NCBI RefSeq assembly: GCF_036014215.1
Contig: NZ_CP107921.1
Location: forward strand, 8,243,501 to 8,307,500
From: Streptomyces sp. NBC_00440
Lineage (GTDB): Bacteria; Actinomycetota; Actinomycetes; Streptomycetales; Streptomycetaceae
Direction of reading: 5' to 3'
Length of the DNA stretch: 64,000 nt
Made by a program: the position numbers and the translations under genes
Notes under the pieces: model-generated
What the model was told of the DNA's origin: nothing
Database searches by the model: none
Seen by the model: only the letters and a program-made list of their open reading frames with translations
In this document: one piece after another, positions 1 to 8,485 of the stretch
How the letters are laid out: each line of letters opens with the position of its first letter
Position numbering within the stretch: the first letter of the stretch is position 1

Positions 1-1082
1 GCGCCGTAGCGCGCGACGGCGGCGCCGCGACGGACGGCGATGTAGGCGGTACAGGCAGTCGAGCGGAAGTTCATCGACACCCGGCCCTCCGTCTGTCCGA
101 TCTGTTCGAGCGACGTTTGCGGGTCGCCGTCGCTGACCTGCCGCAGATGGCCGTCGCTGTGGACGTAGTGGCCCGGGGAGAAGCCGGTCACACGCTGTAC
201 CAGCAGGTGGCAGGAGAAGTCGGTGAACGGCGCCGCGGCGAGGGCGGCGCCGAGATCGGTGAGCAGTGCTTTCGGTGAGAGCACCGGTTCCGGGTCGAAC
301 AGCGCGGCGCCGGAGTGGCGGGCACGGAGCACGGAGGCCAGGTCGGGCGGGGGCCAGGACCGGTCGCCCGGATGCTTCACGGGCTGCAGGATCTCCAGAT
401 AGCCCATCGGGTGTTCCGCCCCGGCGGGCAGCAGGTTCGCGCAGAGGCCGTGCAGTGTCTCCTGGTCCTGTCCTGGCCGGGTACGCAGGCCGAGTGCGGC
501 GGCGACCAGGTGCACCGCGCCCAGCAGCATTCCTGCCTCCTGGGCGCACAGCCGCGGGGCGTAGTCGCCGTAGAGCCGTGCCGTCCGGGCGAACCGGCTG
601 GTGATCACGGCGAACCGGGAGTCCCCGGGGTCAGCGGCCTGACGGCTGGTCACTGATGCGGTCTGCATGATCAGTTGATGGTGGAGAGGGTCGAACCGGA
701 ATGCCGCGGTGGGGGAGACCAGGGTGAGTTCGCTCGGGTAGCGGCACCGTGCGGAGGCCACCGCGCGGTGAAGCGGCCAGCCGCCCGGGGTCAGGTCGTG
801 CTGGAGCAGACCGTAGGAGTAGTGCAGCAGCGCGGAGAGGACGGCCGGGTCGGCGAGGGTGGCCGGGGAGCCGGGGGCGGGCGCCAGATGGAGCGGTGGC
901 GGCGCCAGTGGAAGGCGCGGCCCGTGGGGGAGGAGGCCGGGCTCCGCGCTGCCCGTTCCCGGCGCAGGGGATCCCGTGGCGAGGGTGGCCGGGATGGCCC
1001 TGCGGGAGTAGACCGCCTCCGCCCAGAGCGCCAGGGGAAACGGGTTCTCGCCTGCGAGGCTGCGAGGTGTCCCGTCGGTCAT
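1..1082 (-). CDS. SagB-type azoline dehydrogenase (partial, runs off left edge)
   Basis: This is probably the FMN-dependent nitroreductase-fold enzyme that oxidises azolines to azoles in TOMM/thiopeptide pathways. The reverse-strand frame is open from an ATG at 1082 to the window edge, about 360 residues. It shows SagB-like features: a tyrosine-containing SYGLLQ segment, an R-Y-P-S-E-L strand, a middle stretch RFARTARLYGDYAPRLCAQE followed by an alanine-rich helix, and MNFRSTA near the edge. Its start overlaps the stop of the upstream leader-binding gene by four bases (ATGA), so the two are translationally coupled. The 3' end and the expected YcaO cyclodehydratase lie outside the window. Family call is from motif recognition only. 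Confidence 0.78.
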   Translation of the reverse strand, partial: MTDGTPRSLAGENPFPLALWAEAVYSRRAIPATLATGSPAPGTGSAEPGLLPHGPRLPLAPPPLHLAPAPGSPATLADPAVLSALLHYSYGLLQHDLTPGGWPLHRAVASARCRYPSELTLVSPTAAFRFDPLHHQLIMQTASVTSRQAADPGDSRFAVITSRFARTARLYGDYAPRLCAQEAGMLLGAVHLVAAALGLRTRPGQDQETLHGLCANLLPAGAEHPMGYLEILQPVKHPGDRSWPPPDLASVLRARHSGAALFDPEPVLSPKALLTDLGAALAAAPFTDFSCHLLVQRVTGFSPGHYVHSDGHLRQVSDGDPQTSLEQIGQTEGRVSMNFRSTACTAYIAVRRGAAVARYG

Positions 1083-2098
1083 CCCGGCTCCGCGCCGAGA
1101 AAGCGGCCGGTGGTCAGGTCCAGCACCTCGGCATCGGTCACCGGTGACGGTGCTGTGCCCCCGCCGGAGTTGTCCAGACCGGCCGTCCGGTGCAGCAGGT
1201 GCAGGCAGAGCTGGTTGGCGGCGAGGGCCGCGACCGGGCCACCGAGGTACGGACTCGGCTCACGCACGCGAGCCGGATCCCCCGCACGCGCGGCGCCCGC
1301 CGCGGGGTCATCGCGCCCACTGCCGGGCGGTACGCAGGAGGCCGGTGGCTCTGGCGCGGCGCCGGGGTCACCCACTGTGCTGATCACGATGTGCGCGCCC
1401 CGCCCCACCGCCTGTCCGTACGGAACCCCGGCACGTATCGCGAGCGCGCGGGCCTCGTCCGCCGGCTCCCTCTCGTACACGTCAGAGCCGAGAAGCACCA
1501 CGCCGGCGTCCGCGGGCAGGCCGGACAGGTTTCCGCTCAGCTGCTGGTAGCGGAAGCACCCGCCCTCCTGCTGGAGCAACGCGACACATTCGCGCAGCCG
1601 TGCCACATCTGCCGGGTCCCCAAAACCCTCCTCCACTGTGCGCAGCCGCAGGCGCACATGTGCCACACCCGACGCGAGCAGGGCCAGGACCAGCGCACTT
1701 GCCATCCGTCCGGTGCCGACCACCAGGGGAGCGCAATCGCGATACCGCTCGAAGCGGTGCTCGGGCGAGTCCGCGCGCGCCGCGATGAAGTCGATCAGTG
1801 CGGCGTGGCGCGCACGGACCTGCGCGCTCAGCCCGTGTGGCAGATCCGCCGTGGCATCGCGTACGAACCCTTCCCGGGCCAGCAGTTCCACCAGTGAGCG
1901 GACATGCTGCGCGGCCTGTGGCGGGAGGTCGGAGGTGAGCTGGTCCAGGCTGCTGCGACCGTCCAGGAACGGCCGCAGCCGCTCCAGCCACGGGTGGATT
2001 CCCGGCAGTGCGAAGGCCGCCGTGCGCTGGGGGCCACTGATCACCACGCCCCGGTCGGAGGGCAGCAGACGGGTGTCGGGAAGCAGCCTCGGCTTCAT
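1079..2098 (-). CDS. Ocin-ThiF-like TOMM leader-peptide-binding protein
   Basis: Predicted partner of a YcaO cyclodehydratase that binds the precursor leader, like the F protein of thiopeptide clusters. The N-terminal ~90 residues look like an RRE fold (PSDRGVVISGP, then LDQLTSDLPPQ and a winged-helix-like stretch). A degenerate ThiF/E1 Rossmann segment follows near residue 130 (VVGTGRMASALVLALLASG). No adenylation arginine finger or catalytic cysteine motif of true E1 enzymes is evident, as expected for this family. ATG at 2098 is preferred over 2110 because GGAGG lies just upstream of it. The gene is divergent from the precursor peptide and coupled to the SagB gene by an ATGA overlap. Confidence 0.78.
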   Translation of the reverse strand: MKPRLLPDTRLLPSDRGVVISGPQRTAAFALPGIHPWLERLRPFLDGRSSLDQLTSDLPPQAAQHVRSLVELLAREGFVRDATADLPHGLSAQVRARHAALIDFIAARADSPEHRFERYRDCAPLVVGTGRMASALVLALLASGVAHVRLRLRTVEEGFGDPADVARLRECVALLQQEGGCFRYQQLSGNLSGLPADAGVVLLGSDVYEREPADEARALAIRAGVPYGQAVGRGAHIVISTVGDPGAAPEPPASCVPPGSGRDDPAAGAARAGDPARVREPSPYLGGPVAALAANQLCLHLLHRTAGLDNSGGGTAPSPVTDAEVLDLTTGRFLGAEPG

Positions 2099-2321
2099 GA
2101 CCACCTCCATCGGGATTCCTCAGCGGGAACGCGGTTCCGCAGGCGTGAACAGGCGTGAAAGCGCCGGACGAAGCTGTGCTCGCGGCCTCTGGGCGGCCGA
2201 CACTAGCGGAGCCGAATGGTCTAGTCCATCCCCTTCACAGTTCCCAACTGTCACGCTAGTGTCCGAACTGGGCGCCCAAACATGTCTGTTGATGCTCCAT
2301 TAGTTCGAAAGGAGGGCTTTG
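2099..2321. promoter_or_regulatory. Divergent promoter region between RiPP enzymes and precursor
   Basis: This 223-bp spacer must hold both promoters. It contains a perfect 10-bp inverted repeat, GACACTAGCG at 2199-2208 and CGCTAGTGTC at 2254-2263. Inside it is a short palindrome, CAGTTcccAACTG at 2238-2250. The nested symmetry suggests an operator for a cluster regulator outside the window; that function is inference. The last bases carry the precursor ribosome-binding site, AAAGGAGGG at 2308-2316. Confidence 0.55.
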
Positions 2322-2513
2322 ATGAACGAGAACAGCAACGGTTCACCGTCGCTCGCTGCCGCGGTCGCCGACCTCGCACTGGACCTCGACCTGGGCTCGC
2401 TGGCCGGGGACGAGCACAGCCAGTCGCTGACGGCGGGTCACGGCATGACGGAAGCGAGTGCGTCCTTCTGCTGCGCTCCGCCGCCGAACTGCTGCAACTG
2501 CAGCTGTTCCTGA
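2322..2513 (+). CDS. Thiopeptide-like RiPP precursor peptide
   Basis: This 63-residue peptide starts at an ATG with an excellent AAAGGAGGG site five bases upstream; the in-frame TTG just before it is not needed. An acidic leader (residues ~1-47) contains LDLDLGSLAG and ends in SLTAGHGMTEASA. That stretch closely matches the leader ends of thiomuracin/GE2270-type precursors as I remember them. Cleavage after that alanine would give the core SFCCAPPPNCCNCSCS with six cysteines and three serines. The C-S-C-S ending mirrors the pyridine-forming serine plus tail of thiopeptides. The PPP insert and Phe instead of Cys after the first Ser are unusual. Identity as a RiPP precursor is well supported by neighbours; macrocycle formation is inferred. 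Confidence 0.85.
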   Translation: MNENSNGSPSLAAAVADLALDLDLGSLAGDEHSQSLTAGHGMTEASASFCCAPPPNCCNCSCS

Positions 2514-2520
2514 GCCGGTA

Positions 2521-2555
2521 GCGCGTGCCGGGCGGGCAGTCGGCCCGGCACGCGC
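2521..2555 (+). terminator. Strong GC hairpin after the precursor gene
   Basis: A perfect 13-bp inverted repeat lies eight bases past the precursor stop: GCGCGTGCCGGGC at 2521-2533 and GCCCGGCACGCGC at 2543-2555, with a 9-base loop. No long U tract follows, which is common for Streptomyces terminators. It may end the precursor transcript, or attenuate it if distal genes existed. Confidence 0.75.
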
Positions 2556-2720
2556 GTCCGCCCCGGTGGCCCGCTGATCACCGCACTCGTCGAGGAACCC
2601 TTCTGTCACCCTTCTGACTCTGCCTCTGCAGCTGCCTCGTCGCGGCGCGTACGAGCGCAGGACGAGGCAGAGGCACCGGTACCGGCGATTGCGCGTCCAG
2701 GGGGGCCGTCGGACACATCG

Positions 2721-3110
2721 ATGGACGGCCTTGCAGTGGTGCAAGGGCCGGTGATCCGTAGTCTGCCTGGTATGGGGCGCCATGCTCGGAGCCACCTTCT
2801 TCGCTGCCACCGGCGGAGATATGGAAGCCATCGGCACTCCCGACCGGCTGGCGGCATTCGCCGGCCTGTCGCCGGTTGTGACGACCAAGCCGCTATCACC
2901 GCGGCCTCCTGCGGGCCTTCTGCCTCTCGTCCATGGCCAGCCTGCGATCTCGTGCCCGCATCGCGGACGTACTACGAACGCAAGCGCGCCGAAGGGAAAT
3001 GACACAAGCAGGCCGTGCTCTCGCTCGCCCGCCGCAGAGCCAATGTTCTGTGGGCCATGACCCGCGACGGAGCGTGCTATCAAGCCGCACCACCATTCAC
3101 GGCGGCCGCT
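2721..3110 (+). pseudogene. IS110-family transposase C-terminal remnant
   Basis: Fragments of the conserved IS110 C-terminal domain appear in successive frames: an IRSLPGMG piece near 2750, then GATFFAATGGDMEAIGTPDR and LAAFAGLSPVV to about 2880, then YYERKRAEGK and KQAVLSLARRRANVLWAM to about 3070. At least two frame changes separate them and the N-terminal RuvC-like DEDD domain is absent, so the copy is dead. The stretch from the terminator to 2720 shows nothing recognisable. Confidence 0.65.
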
Positions 3111-3205
3111 TGATTTCCTGATTGGGAAGTCATTTAAGGCTCGCGCTCAGTCTGGGAGACTGGAACTCCGGGGGCATGACGCATCGCATCGAGTCCGAAT
3201 AGGTA

Positions 3206-3388
3206 TTGGCTGAGCTCCTCCACCGCGATGTCGAGTCGTTGCGGCAGGGCCCCCGGGCTGACATTGAACTGCGCGGTCCGCTCGCGGAGTTGCTGGAGTA
3301 TGCGGCGGCTGGCGACGATGAGGGAGTGATCAGCCCTTATGCGGCAGATTTTGCCCGAGCAGTGTGGGGCGACCGATCGGACGCCTGA
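3206..3388 (+). other. Short coding-like ORF, 60 residues, unknown
   Basis: A TTG-initiated ORF follows an in-frame TAG and encodes a compositionally normal peptide (LAELLEYAAAGDDEG, then YAADFARAVWGDRSDA). It may be the tail of a truncated gene or a small gene. No ribosome site is convincing and I do not recognise the family. It overlaps the convergent transposase tail. Confidence 0.2.
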
Positions 3389-3681
3389 GCAGTTCGACGC
3401 GGTTTCGTGCCGACTTTATGGCGGGCAGGGCGGTTGAACGCCTCGTCGGTGGCGAGGACTCTGCCCACGTTGTGGCGGAGGGCCGGGAGGCGGTTCTTCG
3501 AGCTGGGCGGCCTGCCTGGTCCGGAGCGGGTCGGTTTCGGTGCGCCGGTCTTCGCGTGTAGGTTCCTGAACCCTCTGCGGACGGGGGTGGGTGTCAGTTT
3601 GTTCGGCTCGGTCGGCTTCTTCCAGGGCCTGGGGAGGTCGGTGGCTACCCGGGCGGCGGCCATGGTCGAGAGAGCCACCAC
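3337..3681 (-). pseudogene. Transposase C-terminal remnant (Streptomyces DDE type)
   Basis: The reverse-strand reading has the basic, proline-rich tail typical of a common Streptomyces transposase group: TPTPVRRGFRNLHAKTG, then KPTRSGPGRPPSSKNR and HNVGRVLATDEAF ending HKVGTKPRRT. Only about 110 residues remain and the catalytic part is missing. It sits directly downstream of the DUF6000 gene on the same strand. The precise IS family is uncertain. Confidence 0.45.
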
Positions 3682-3693
3682 GAAATGGGGCGG

Positions 3694-4419
3694 TCATAGC
3701 GCCTCGGCGCATTCGTCGACGAACGCGCAAAGCCGGCGAATAAGACTCAAGTAGAAGGGGGTGGGGTCCGAGTCGCCCTGCATGTGAGGCGCATCCTGGA
3801 GCCACTGCTGCCACAGGCCACCCGGTTCCCGGAAGTGGTCGGCTTGACCACCTCCAAGGTTCAGGTCGATGAACTGGAGAGCGCCCATGACTACGGTTTG
3901 GTCGTATCCGAGGTCAGGGCGACGGAGGTAGCGATCAAGGTAGGTGGCGAGCAGATCGGCGTCGCCCGACGTTCCGGAACTGGCCAAGGCCACGCAATAG
4001 GCCAGCCCAGCACAGCAGACCTCGCTGGCCAGCAGGAGTTCCCCGAGGCGCTCACGGAACTCGGTCCGGCGGGAGACAGCTACGAGCCAAGCCGCAGTTC
4101 TTCGTTCGCGCCAGCCGCCCTCAAGAAGCTTGGCGATCTCATCTGAGGTGATGAGTCCCGCGTCCTCACGGAGATCTCGCATGAATCGGTCGTACTCAGG
4201 ACTTTGCATGCGCAGCAAGCTGCCGCCGAGCTTCAGGTAGCGCCGCTCGGGCGTGACATAGTGGCGCACCAGGGCCAGCAACTCGGCATCGTCTTGGGGA
4301 TGGCGTATCACACGGCCGATCTTGCCTTGCCGGTGCAAAACGAGGCCAGCCCATTCCTTGCGCTCCTCGTGCACCGCCCTCACCGGCCCCAGCGCGACGG
4401 ACTGGACGAAATTCGTCAA
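3694..4419 (-). CDS. DUF6000 family protein
   Basis: Soluble protein of unknown function. The conserved DUF6000 features are visible: YVTPERRYLKLGGSLLRM near the N-terminus, the signature GGWRERRTAAWLVAVSRRTEF, then LLLASEVCCAGLAYCVALA, GDADLLATYLDRYL and a PGGLWQQWL segment. No signal peptide or membrane segment is seen. The longest frame begins at a TTG (4419); an internal GTG at 4311 would remove a non-conserved 36-residue extension and is equally possible. It lies just after a broken TPR gene and before a transposase tail, so its transcription unit is unclear. The domain match is from memory of the family pattern. Confidence 0.7.
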   Translation of the reverse strand: MTNFVQSVALGPVRAVHEERKEWAGLVLHRQGKIGRVIRHPQDDAELLALVRHYVTPERRYLKLGGSLLRMQSPEYDRFMRDLREDAGLITSDEIAKLLEGGWRERRTAAWLVAVSRRTEFRERLGELLLASEVCCAGLAYCVALASSGTSGDADLLATYLDRYLRRPDLGYDQTVVMGALQFIDLNLGGGQADHFREPGGLWQQWLQDAPHMQGDSDPTPFYLSLIRRLCAFVDECAEAL

Positions 4420-4440
4420 GCGCGACTGGACCGGGACGCA

Positions 4441-5265
4441 TCAGCAGCCGGCGAAGTCGGCCTGCTTGGTGCGTCCCAGGGACTGGTAGAGCTGACCGAG
4501 TTGGAGGATGTACTCGGGTTGAAGGACGCGCTGCACGGTTCCGGTTGAGGTCGGCGATGGCCGCACCGGTCCTGCCGAGCGCGGCCTCGGCCCCTGCTTT
4601 CGCCTGGACAGGGAGGTGTAGGAGGGCGCGACCCGCAGACCCGCCTCGGCGGCTTCCTTCAGCTCGGTGGCGGGGTCTGCGTTGTTGAAGGCGAGTTCGC
4701 CGAGGTAGTAGTCGGCGAAGGCCTGGTCCTCCGGGCCCCGCGGAGTCGTTCAGGGCCCGTCGCGTGTCGATCCTGGCGGTCGCGACGTCGCCCCGAAGTT
4801 CGGCGACGTACGACGCACGGTAGAGGGAGGGCGCTGCGGGCTTGAGGTCGACCATCCGCTGGGTCGCGTCGGCGGCTTCCCAGTAGCGGCCGAGCTGGGT
4901 GTAGGCGTCGGCGAGCATCCCGTACAGCGGGGAGCTGTACGGGTTGACGGTGACGGCTTGCTTGGCCCAGCCCAGGGCATCCGTGAACCGGTGGCGGCCG
5001 GATTCGAGTGCGGCCATCCCGTCCATGGCGGTGAAGTTGTCCTTCTTCTGGCTCGCCAGTGAGCGTTTGAGGACGCCTTCGGCCTTGGGGTAATAGGTCG
5101 GGTCGGCAGTGGACTTCGCCTGCTGAACGTAGTCCAGGCCGGGAGTCGCCAGGGCCACCGCATCGCGTGGCGCCGTGTGCAGTATTCGTATTCGCTCCGG
5201 AACCGCTGCGGGCGATCCGGGTGAGGCCGGTGCGGTCTGCGGGAGCGAGAGGGCCCCGATGTCCG
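4441..5265 (-). pseudogene. Frameshifted TPR-repeat protein
   Basis: The reverse strand encodes a tetratricopeptide protein of a Streptomyces secreted/membrane type: YVQQAKSTADPTYYPKAEGV, then TPR units around FTDALGWAKQAVTVNP, YGMLADAYTQLGRYWEA and YRASYVAELRGDVATAR. Near 4740 the frame shifts, and EDQAFADYYLGELAFNNADP continues in another frame. It shifts again before QPEYILQLGQLYQSLGRTKQ and a stop at 4441. The N-terminal secretion signal is missing and the 3' part is eroded, so it is almost certainly non-functional. Frames running upstream to about 5450 do not look like this family. Confidence 0.75.
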
Positions 5266-5504
5266 CCGCGGTGTGGCGGGGGACCGCCCACAGACCGCCC
5301 GGCCGCCCTTCCTCGCCCTGAAGGGCGGCCGGGCTCTTCACGTACAGAAGTCCCACGGAACGCCCGCTCCGGTAGCCCCGGGAGCACCGCTGGGGCCCGG
5401 AGCCTCGGCCATCCTGCGCCGGCCTTGCATCAAGAGCAGTGTCAGCGGCCATACTTGATCACGCGGGGGTTCTCCCGCGGCGACGCGACAAGGGGGAAGA
5501 CGGC

Positions 5505-6026
5505 GTGAACGGCGAACTGGGCAAGGTCGAGGTAAGGCTCCGGTGGGATCCGAGCCCGTTGGGGGAGGCATCGCACGATCTGGACATCATCGGCGCGGTC
5601 TACTCCGCCGACGACCCGTGGGGGCGGCCGGTGTACGTCGTTCACACCGAGAGCCGTTCCCCGGACGGCACGATCACCATGGGCCGGCACAGCGAGTCCG
5701 GCCAGGGCCTCGGCTTCGATGAAGTGATGGTCCTGGAGTTCGACCGGATACCGTCCGACTACGGCCGGGTGGTGGTGGGGGTGGCGATTCACCAGAACGC
5801 CGGGCCTCTCACCTTTGGCGAGATCGCGAACCCCGGTGTGGTCGTCGTCGAGCGGTACCGGGAACTCCTCGCGGACGACTTCGGGCAGCTTGCGGGGTCC
5901 ACTGCCGCGACGGTCGCGGAGTTCACCCGGGACGGCTCCGCGGGCTGGGGGCTGCGCGAGATGCTCCGCGGCTTCGACAGCAATCCGGTGGACTTCATGG
6001 CGGAGATGGGCACGGTCGGTGAGTGA
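5505..6026 (+). CDS. TerD-family stress protein
   Basis: A 173-residue TerD-like (tellurium-resistance/calcium-binding stress) protein. Visible family features are HDLDIIGAVYSADDPWG, the SRSPDGTITMGRHSESGQG segment, GFDEVMVLEFDRIP and VVVGVAIHQ, followed by the FGEIANPGVVV strand. The acidic loops of the family, which can bind calcium, are partly kept. GTG at 5505 is chosen because AGGGGGAAG lies six to eight bases upstream; the longer reading from 5439 has no support. TerD proteins occur in many copies in Streptomyces and are linked to oxidative stress and differentiation; the role of this copy is not shown. Confidence 0.8.
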   Translation: MNGELGKVEVRLRWDPSPLGEASHDLDIIGAVYSADDPWGRPVYVVHTESRSPDGTITMGRHSESGQGLGFDEVMVLEFDRIPSDYGRVVVGVAIHQNAGPLTFGEIANPGVVVVERYRELLADDFGQLAGSTAATVAEFTRDGSAGWGLREMLRGFDSNPVDFMAEMGTVGE

Positions 6027-7042
6027 AGGCGCCTGACGTGAACGGGGGTGTGTCGCGTTCTCGAAGTGGTGATGACGCCTGGGCGCAGTGGGGTTGAGCA
6101 GAGCTCCCGCTGCCACCCCCGCACCCCGCCCGGATCTGCGGGTACGCAGTCCGGACGGGGTGCGGCGGGATATGGCGGCCCGCCACGGGGCGGTCTCAGA
6201 TGTCGTGGCGCTTCCCGCCGTCGGCGCCGCTCCGGTTCGCAACTGCGGCCATCTGCTGTCGGGCCGCTGCCGCATCCTGCCGTGGCAGGCCCACCAGCCA
6301 GTCCGGGGACGGCCTATCGTGCCCGCTAGTGCCCGCGCCAACTCGCGCGCACGATCGGTTCTCTGCTGACGGCTCATCTGGGTGGGCCGGCCGGCCACCG
6401 ATGTCTTCGCTGCCAGCAGATCCAGCAGGACGGGCAGCAGCTCCACGTCGCTGCGCGGCTTCAGCCCGGTGCGCACGGCCTCCCGCGAGACCTGTGCCCA
6501 CACGATCTTCCACTCCGGGCTGCTCCCGACTCGCGGCACGGTCGAAGCACGCGGCCCCGCCGCACCAGGTCGGCGACATGGTCTGGGACCTGGACGCCGT
6601 AGACGCCACCCGCCGCGACCACGGGCCTGCAAGCAGCCTTCGACCTCCTCGGCCACACCACCACAGCCATTCAGACCACCACCGGGCCCACCTCACGGGT
6701 GCTCAGCGACGGAACCGCCGGCGCCCAACTCGGCGCCTGGGCGGATCTGCACCCCGCGGGCGGCTGCTCCGCCGACCTGCGCCGCCTCGGACACCGATCA
6801 CCCGGAAGCGCCGGCTGATCCCGGAGCGCGGCGGTTGTCCACAGGGGTCGCAATGGGGGAGTGGGGCTCGCAGCGTCCTGTTCTGTCGACGAGGGGGAGC
6901 GGGACGAGGAATGGTGCGGATCTGGACTGGCTGCCGGTGCAGGTGCTGGACGAGTCGTCAGGGGTGGAAGAGTTCGAGCTGAACAGGCCCCGCCGAAGCC
7001 GGATTGTGCACAAATCAGCTTCAGCAGGGCCTGTTGTCGAGC
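6027..7042. other. 1-kb stretch with gene fragments only
   Basis: No intact gene is supported. On the minus strand at about 6300-6545 a reading with strong Streptomyces codon bias (EWKIVWAQVSREAVRTGLK, then VELLPVLLDLLAAKTS) looks like a piece of an unrecognised gene. On the plus strand at about 6630-6818 another coding-like tail (AFDLLGHTTTAIQ, then RVLSDGTAGAQLGAWADLH, stop at 6816-6818) is shared with 46.5 kb. The remainder to 7042 shows nothing. Confidence 0.4.
6696..6818 (+). repeat. Dispersed 123-bp repeat, copy A
   Basis: This 123-bp stretch matches 46545-46667 at about 85% identity by hand count, with no gaps. Both copies keep one open frame (SDGTAGAxLxAWADLxPAG, then RLGHRSPGSAG) and end at the same TGA. 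It is therefore probably the 3' end of an unrecognised gene family, not a mobile-element end. Confidence 0.7.
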
Positions 7043-7744
7043 TCAGTCGACTCTGACGTTGAGATTGTCGGCGACGAGGAATTCCGGGTACCCGAAACGT
7101 TCACCAAGAGCGAGGAACATCTCGCAGCGTTCTTCGCTGACCTCCACGGAGTACGCCTTCATAACCCTCAGGAACAACCGGTATCCGAGGTCCGCACAGG
7201 CTTCGCCGACGACCTGTTGCAGCGCAGGCACCACACCCGGCACAGAGTGCTTCGCGGCCGCCTGCTCCAGCTCATCCGCGACAGGACGGATCTGGTCCAG
7301 AACAGCGCTCCGCAGACCGGCATCAGTCACCGGATGCGGTGGCGGCGGGACGAACGCCGCGTCCAGCCGGCGCGCACTGGTCGTCCACACCAATTCGATC
7401 CGGCGCATCCAGCCCCGCCCGGTCATCCCATGCTTCGCGGGATCGAAGTACGACTTCGTGACGCCGAGCCACACAGTGCGGATCACCTCATCCGGCAATG
7501 ACGAGTCCAGCAGCCTCCGTACGTCCTCGCCGATCTGCATGCCAGCAGTGCGTTCGAACTCGGTAATGGATTCGTCCACGATGCCGAGTTGCACGTCCAC
7601 CGGCCCACTCTTGGGGACAAACCGGTTGAAGTCCTCCTCGGAAAGCCACACCGGGTACTCGGACTTCGACGCCATCCAGCTCAGCCCGATATCCAGGATG
7701 AACTCCTCGTACTTCCCCGCATCGCTCGCTTCGCCCTGGTTCAT
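7043..7744 (-). CDS. Hypothetical protein, 233 residues
   Basis: An intact soluble protein with good codon bias that I do not recognise. It has no signal peptide or membrane segment. It is mixed alpha/beta in composition, with a proline run (VPPPPHPV) mid-protein and a C-terminal YRLFLRVMKAYSVEVSEER segment. The ATG at 7744 has GGAG eight bases upstream on the reverse strand. It stands alone, convergent with debris and divergent from the DUF6228 gene after a 260-bp spacer in which I see no motif. Confidence 0.65.
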   Translation of the reverse strand: MNQGEASDAGKYEEFILDIGLSWMASKSEYPVWLSEEDFNRFVPKSGPVDVQLGIVDESITEFERTAGMQIGEDVRRLLDSSLPDEVIRTVWLGVTKSYFDPAKHGMTGRGWMRRIELVWTTSARRLDAAFVPPPPHPVTDAGLRSAVLDQIRPVADELEQAAAKHSVPGVVPALQQVVGEACADLGYRLFLRVMKAYSVEVSEERCEMFLALGERFGYPEFLVADNLNVRVD

Positions 7745-8004
7745 GTCCTACTCCATGGGTGTGGCGCCATATAGCGTTGACGCGGATCAGGAGCACGGCG
7801 GCTGCTGACGCTAGGCGTTCCTCGCCGTTGTGGCCCCTGCTCTGAAACAGATGATGCCGTTTCGTGCCTTCGCCGGGTCGGGGCCGCTTGTTCTGGGCGA
7901 ACCCAGGACTCGGGTGCGTCGGCGGAACTCATACCCTCAGGCACAGCTTGGGCCTTTGTGAGTCAGGGGCCACGCCGCCGTGTTGGCGTCCTTATCCTCA
8001 GTGG

Positions 8005-8448
8005 GTGAGTCTGATCGAGGTGGTTCCTGGGCAGGTCGAGCTCGTCGTTCGGGGAGCGGGGTCACAAGCCCCCTCTATCCGGTTGTCCGACTGGTCGCGG
8101 ACTGATGAGTTCGAGGTGGTATTCGCCGTGGAGGCCGTCGATGACGGCCTGCACGCACGGGTCGAGTCCGTGACGGTGTCTGCCTGGGACGGTGCGGGAT
8201 ACCTGACCGAGTTTCTCGACGGTCTTGCGCGCGGCTTCCCCGGTTGGGAGGGCGAGCGGTCTTGGGTCAACAACGAGCTGGTCGTGACAGCGACGTTCGG
8301 TTCAGGCGGTCACGTGTGTCTGAGCTGGACCCTGCGAGCGGACGTCTTCTCCAACGGCTGGGAGTGCACTGTGACGACCATGATTGAGGCCGGCGAAGAG
8401 CTGACGACTGTTGCTGCCGACGTGCGGGAATTCTTCTGCCAGGGGTAG
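8005..8448 (+). CDS. DUF6228 family protein
   Basis: A 147-residue protein of unknown function. The family pattern is visible: VELVVRGAGSQAP, then FAVEAVDDGLHARVE, SAWDGAGYLTEFLDGLARGF, GWEGERSWVNNELVVTA and GGHVCLSWTLRAD. These proteins are small, often near contact-dependent or phage-defence islands, but nothing here fixes a role. GTG at 8005 is the best family-compatible start; no strong ribosome site is seen. The stop is followed within 40 bases by an integrase remnant on the other strand. Confidence 0.65.
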   Translation: MSLIEVVPGQVELVVRGAGSQAPSIRLSDWSRTDEFEVVFAVEAVDDGLHARVESVTVSAWDGAGYLTEFLDGLARGFPGWEGERSWVNNELVVTATFGSGGHVCLSWTLRADVFSNGWECTVTTMIEAGEELTTVAADVREFFCQG

Positions 8449-8485
8449 TCGTCCCAAGGCCCCGAAGTGGGGCACTCACGCGCTC

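Noticed and set aside
2343..3083. Minus-strand 246-codon frame opposite the RiPP terminator and IS110 remnant
   Set aside because: It reads through the perfect terminator hairpin and antisense to the precursor; composition is not coding-like.
3206..3388. 60-residue TTG-started frame as a definite gene
   Set aside because: No ribosome site or recognisable family; kept only as a low-confidence feature.
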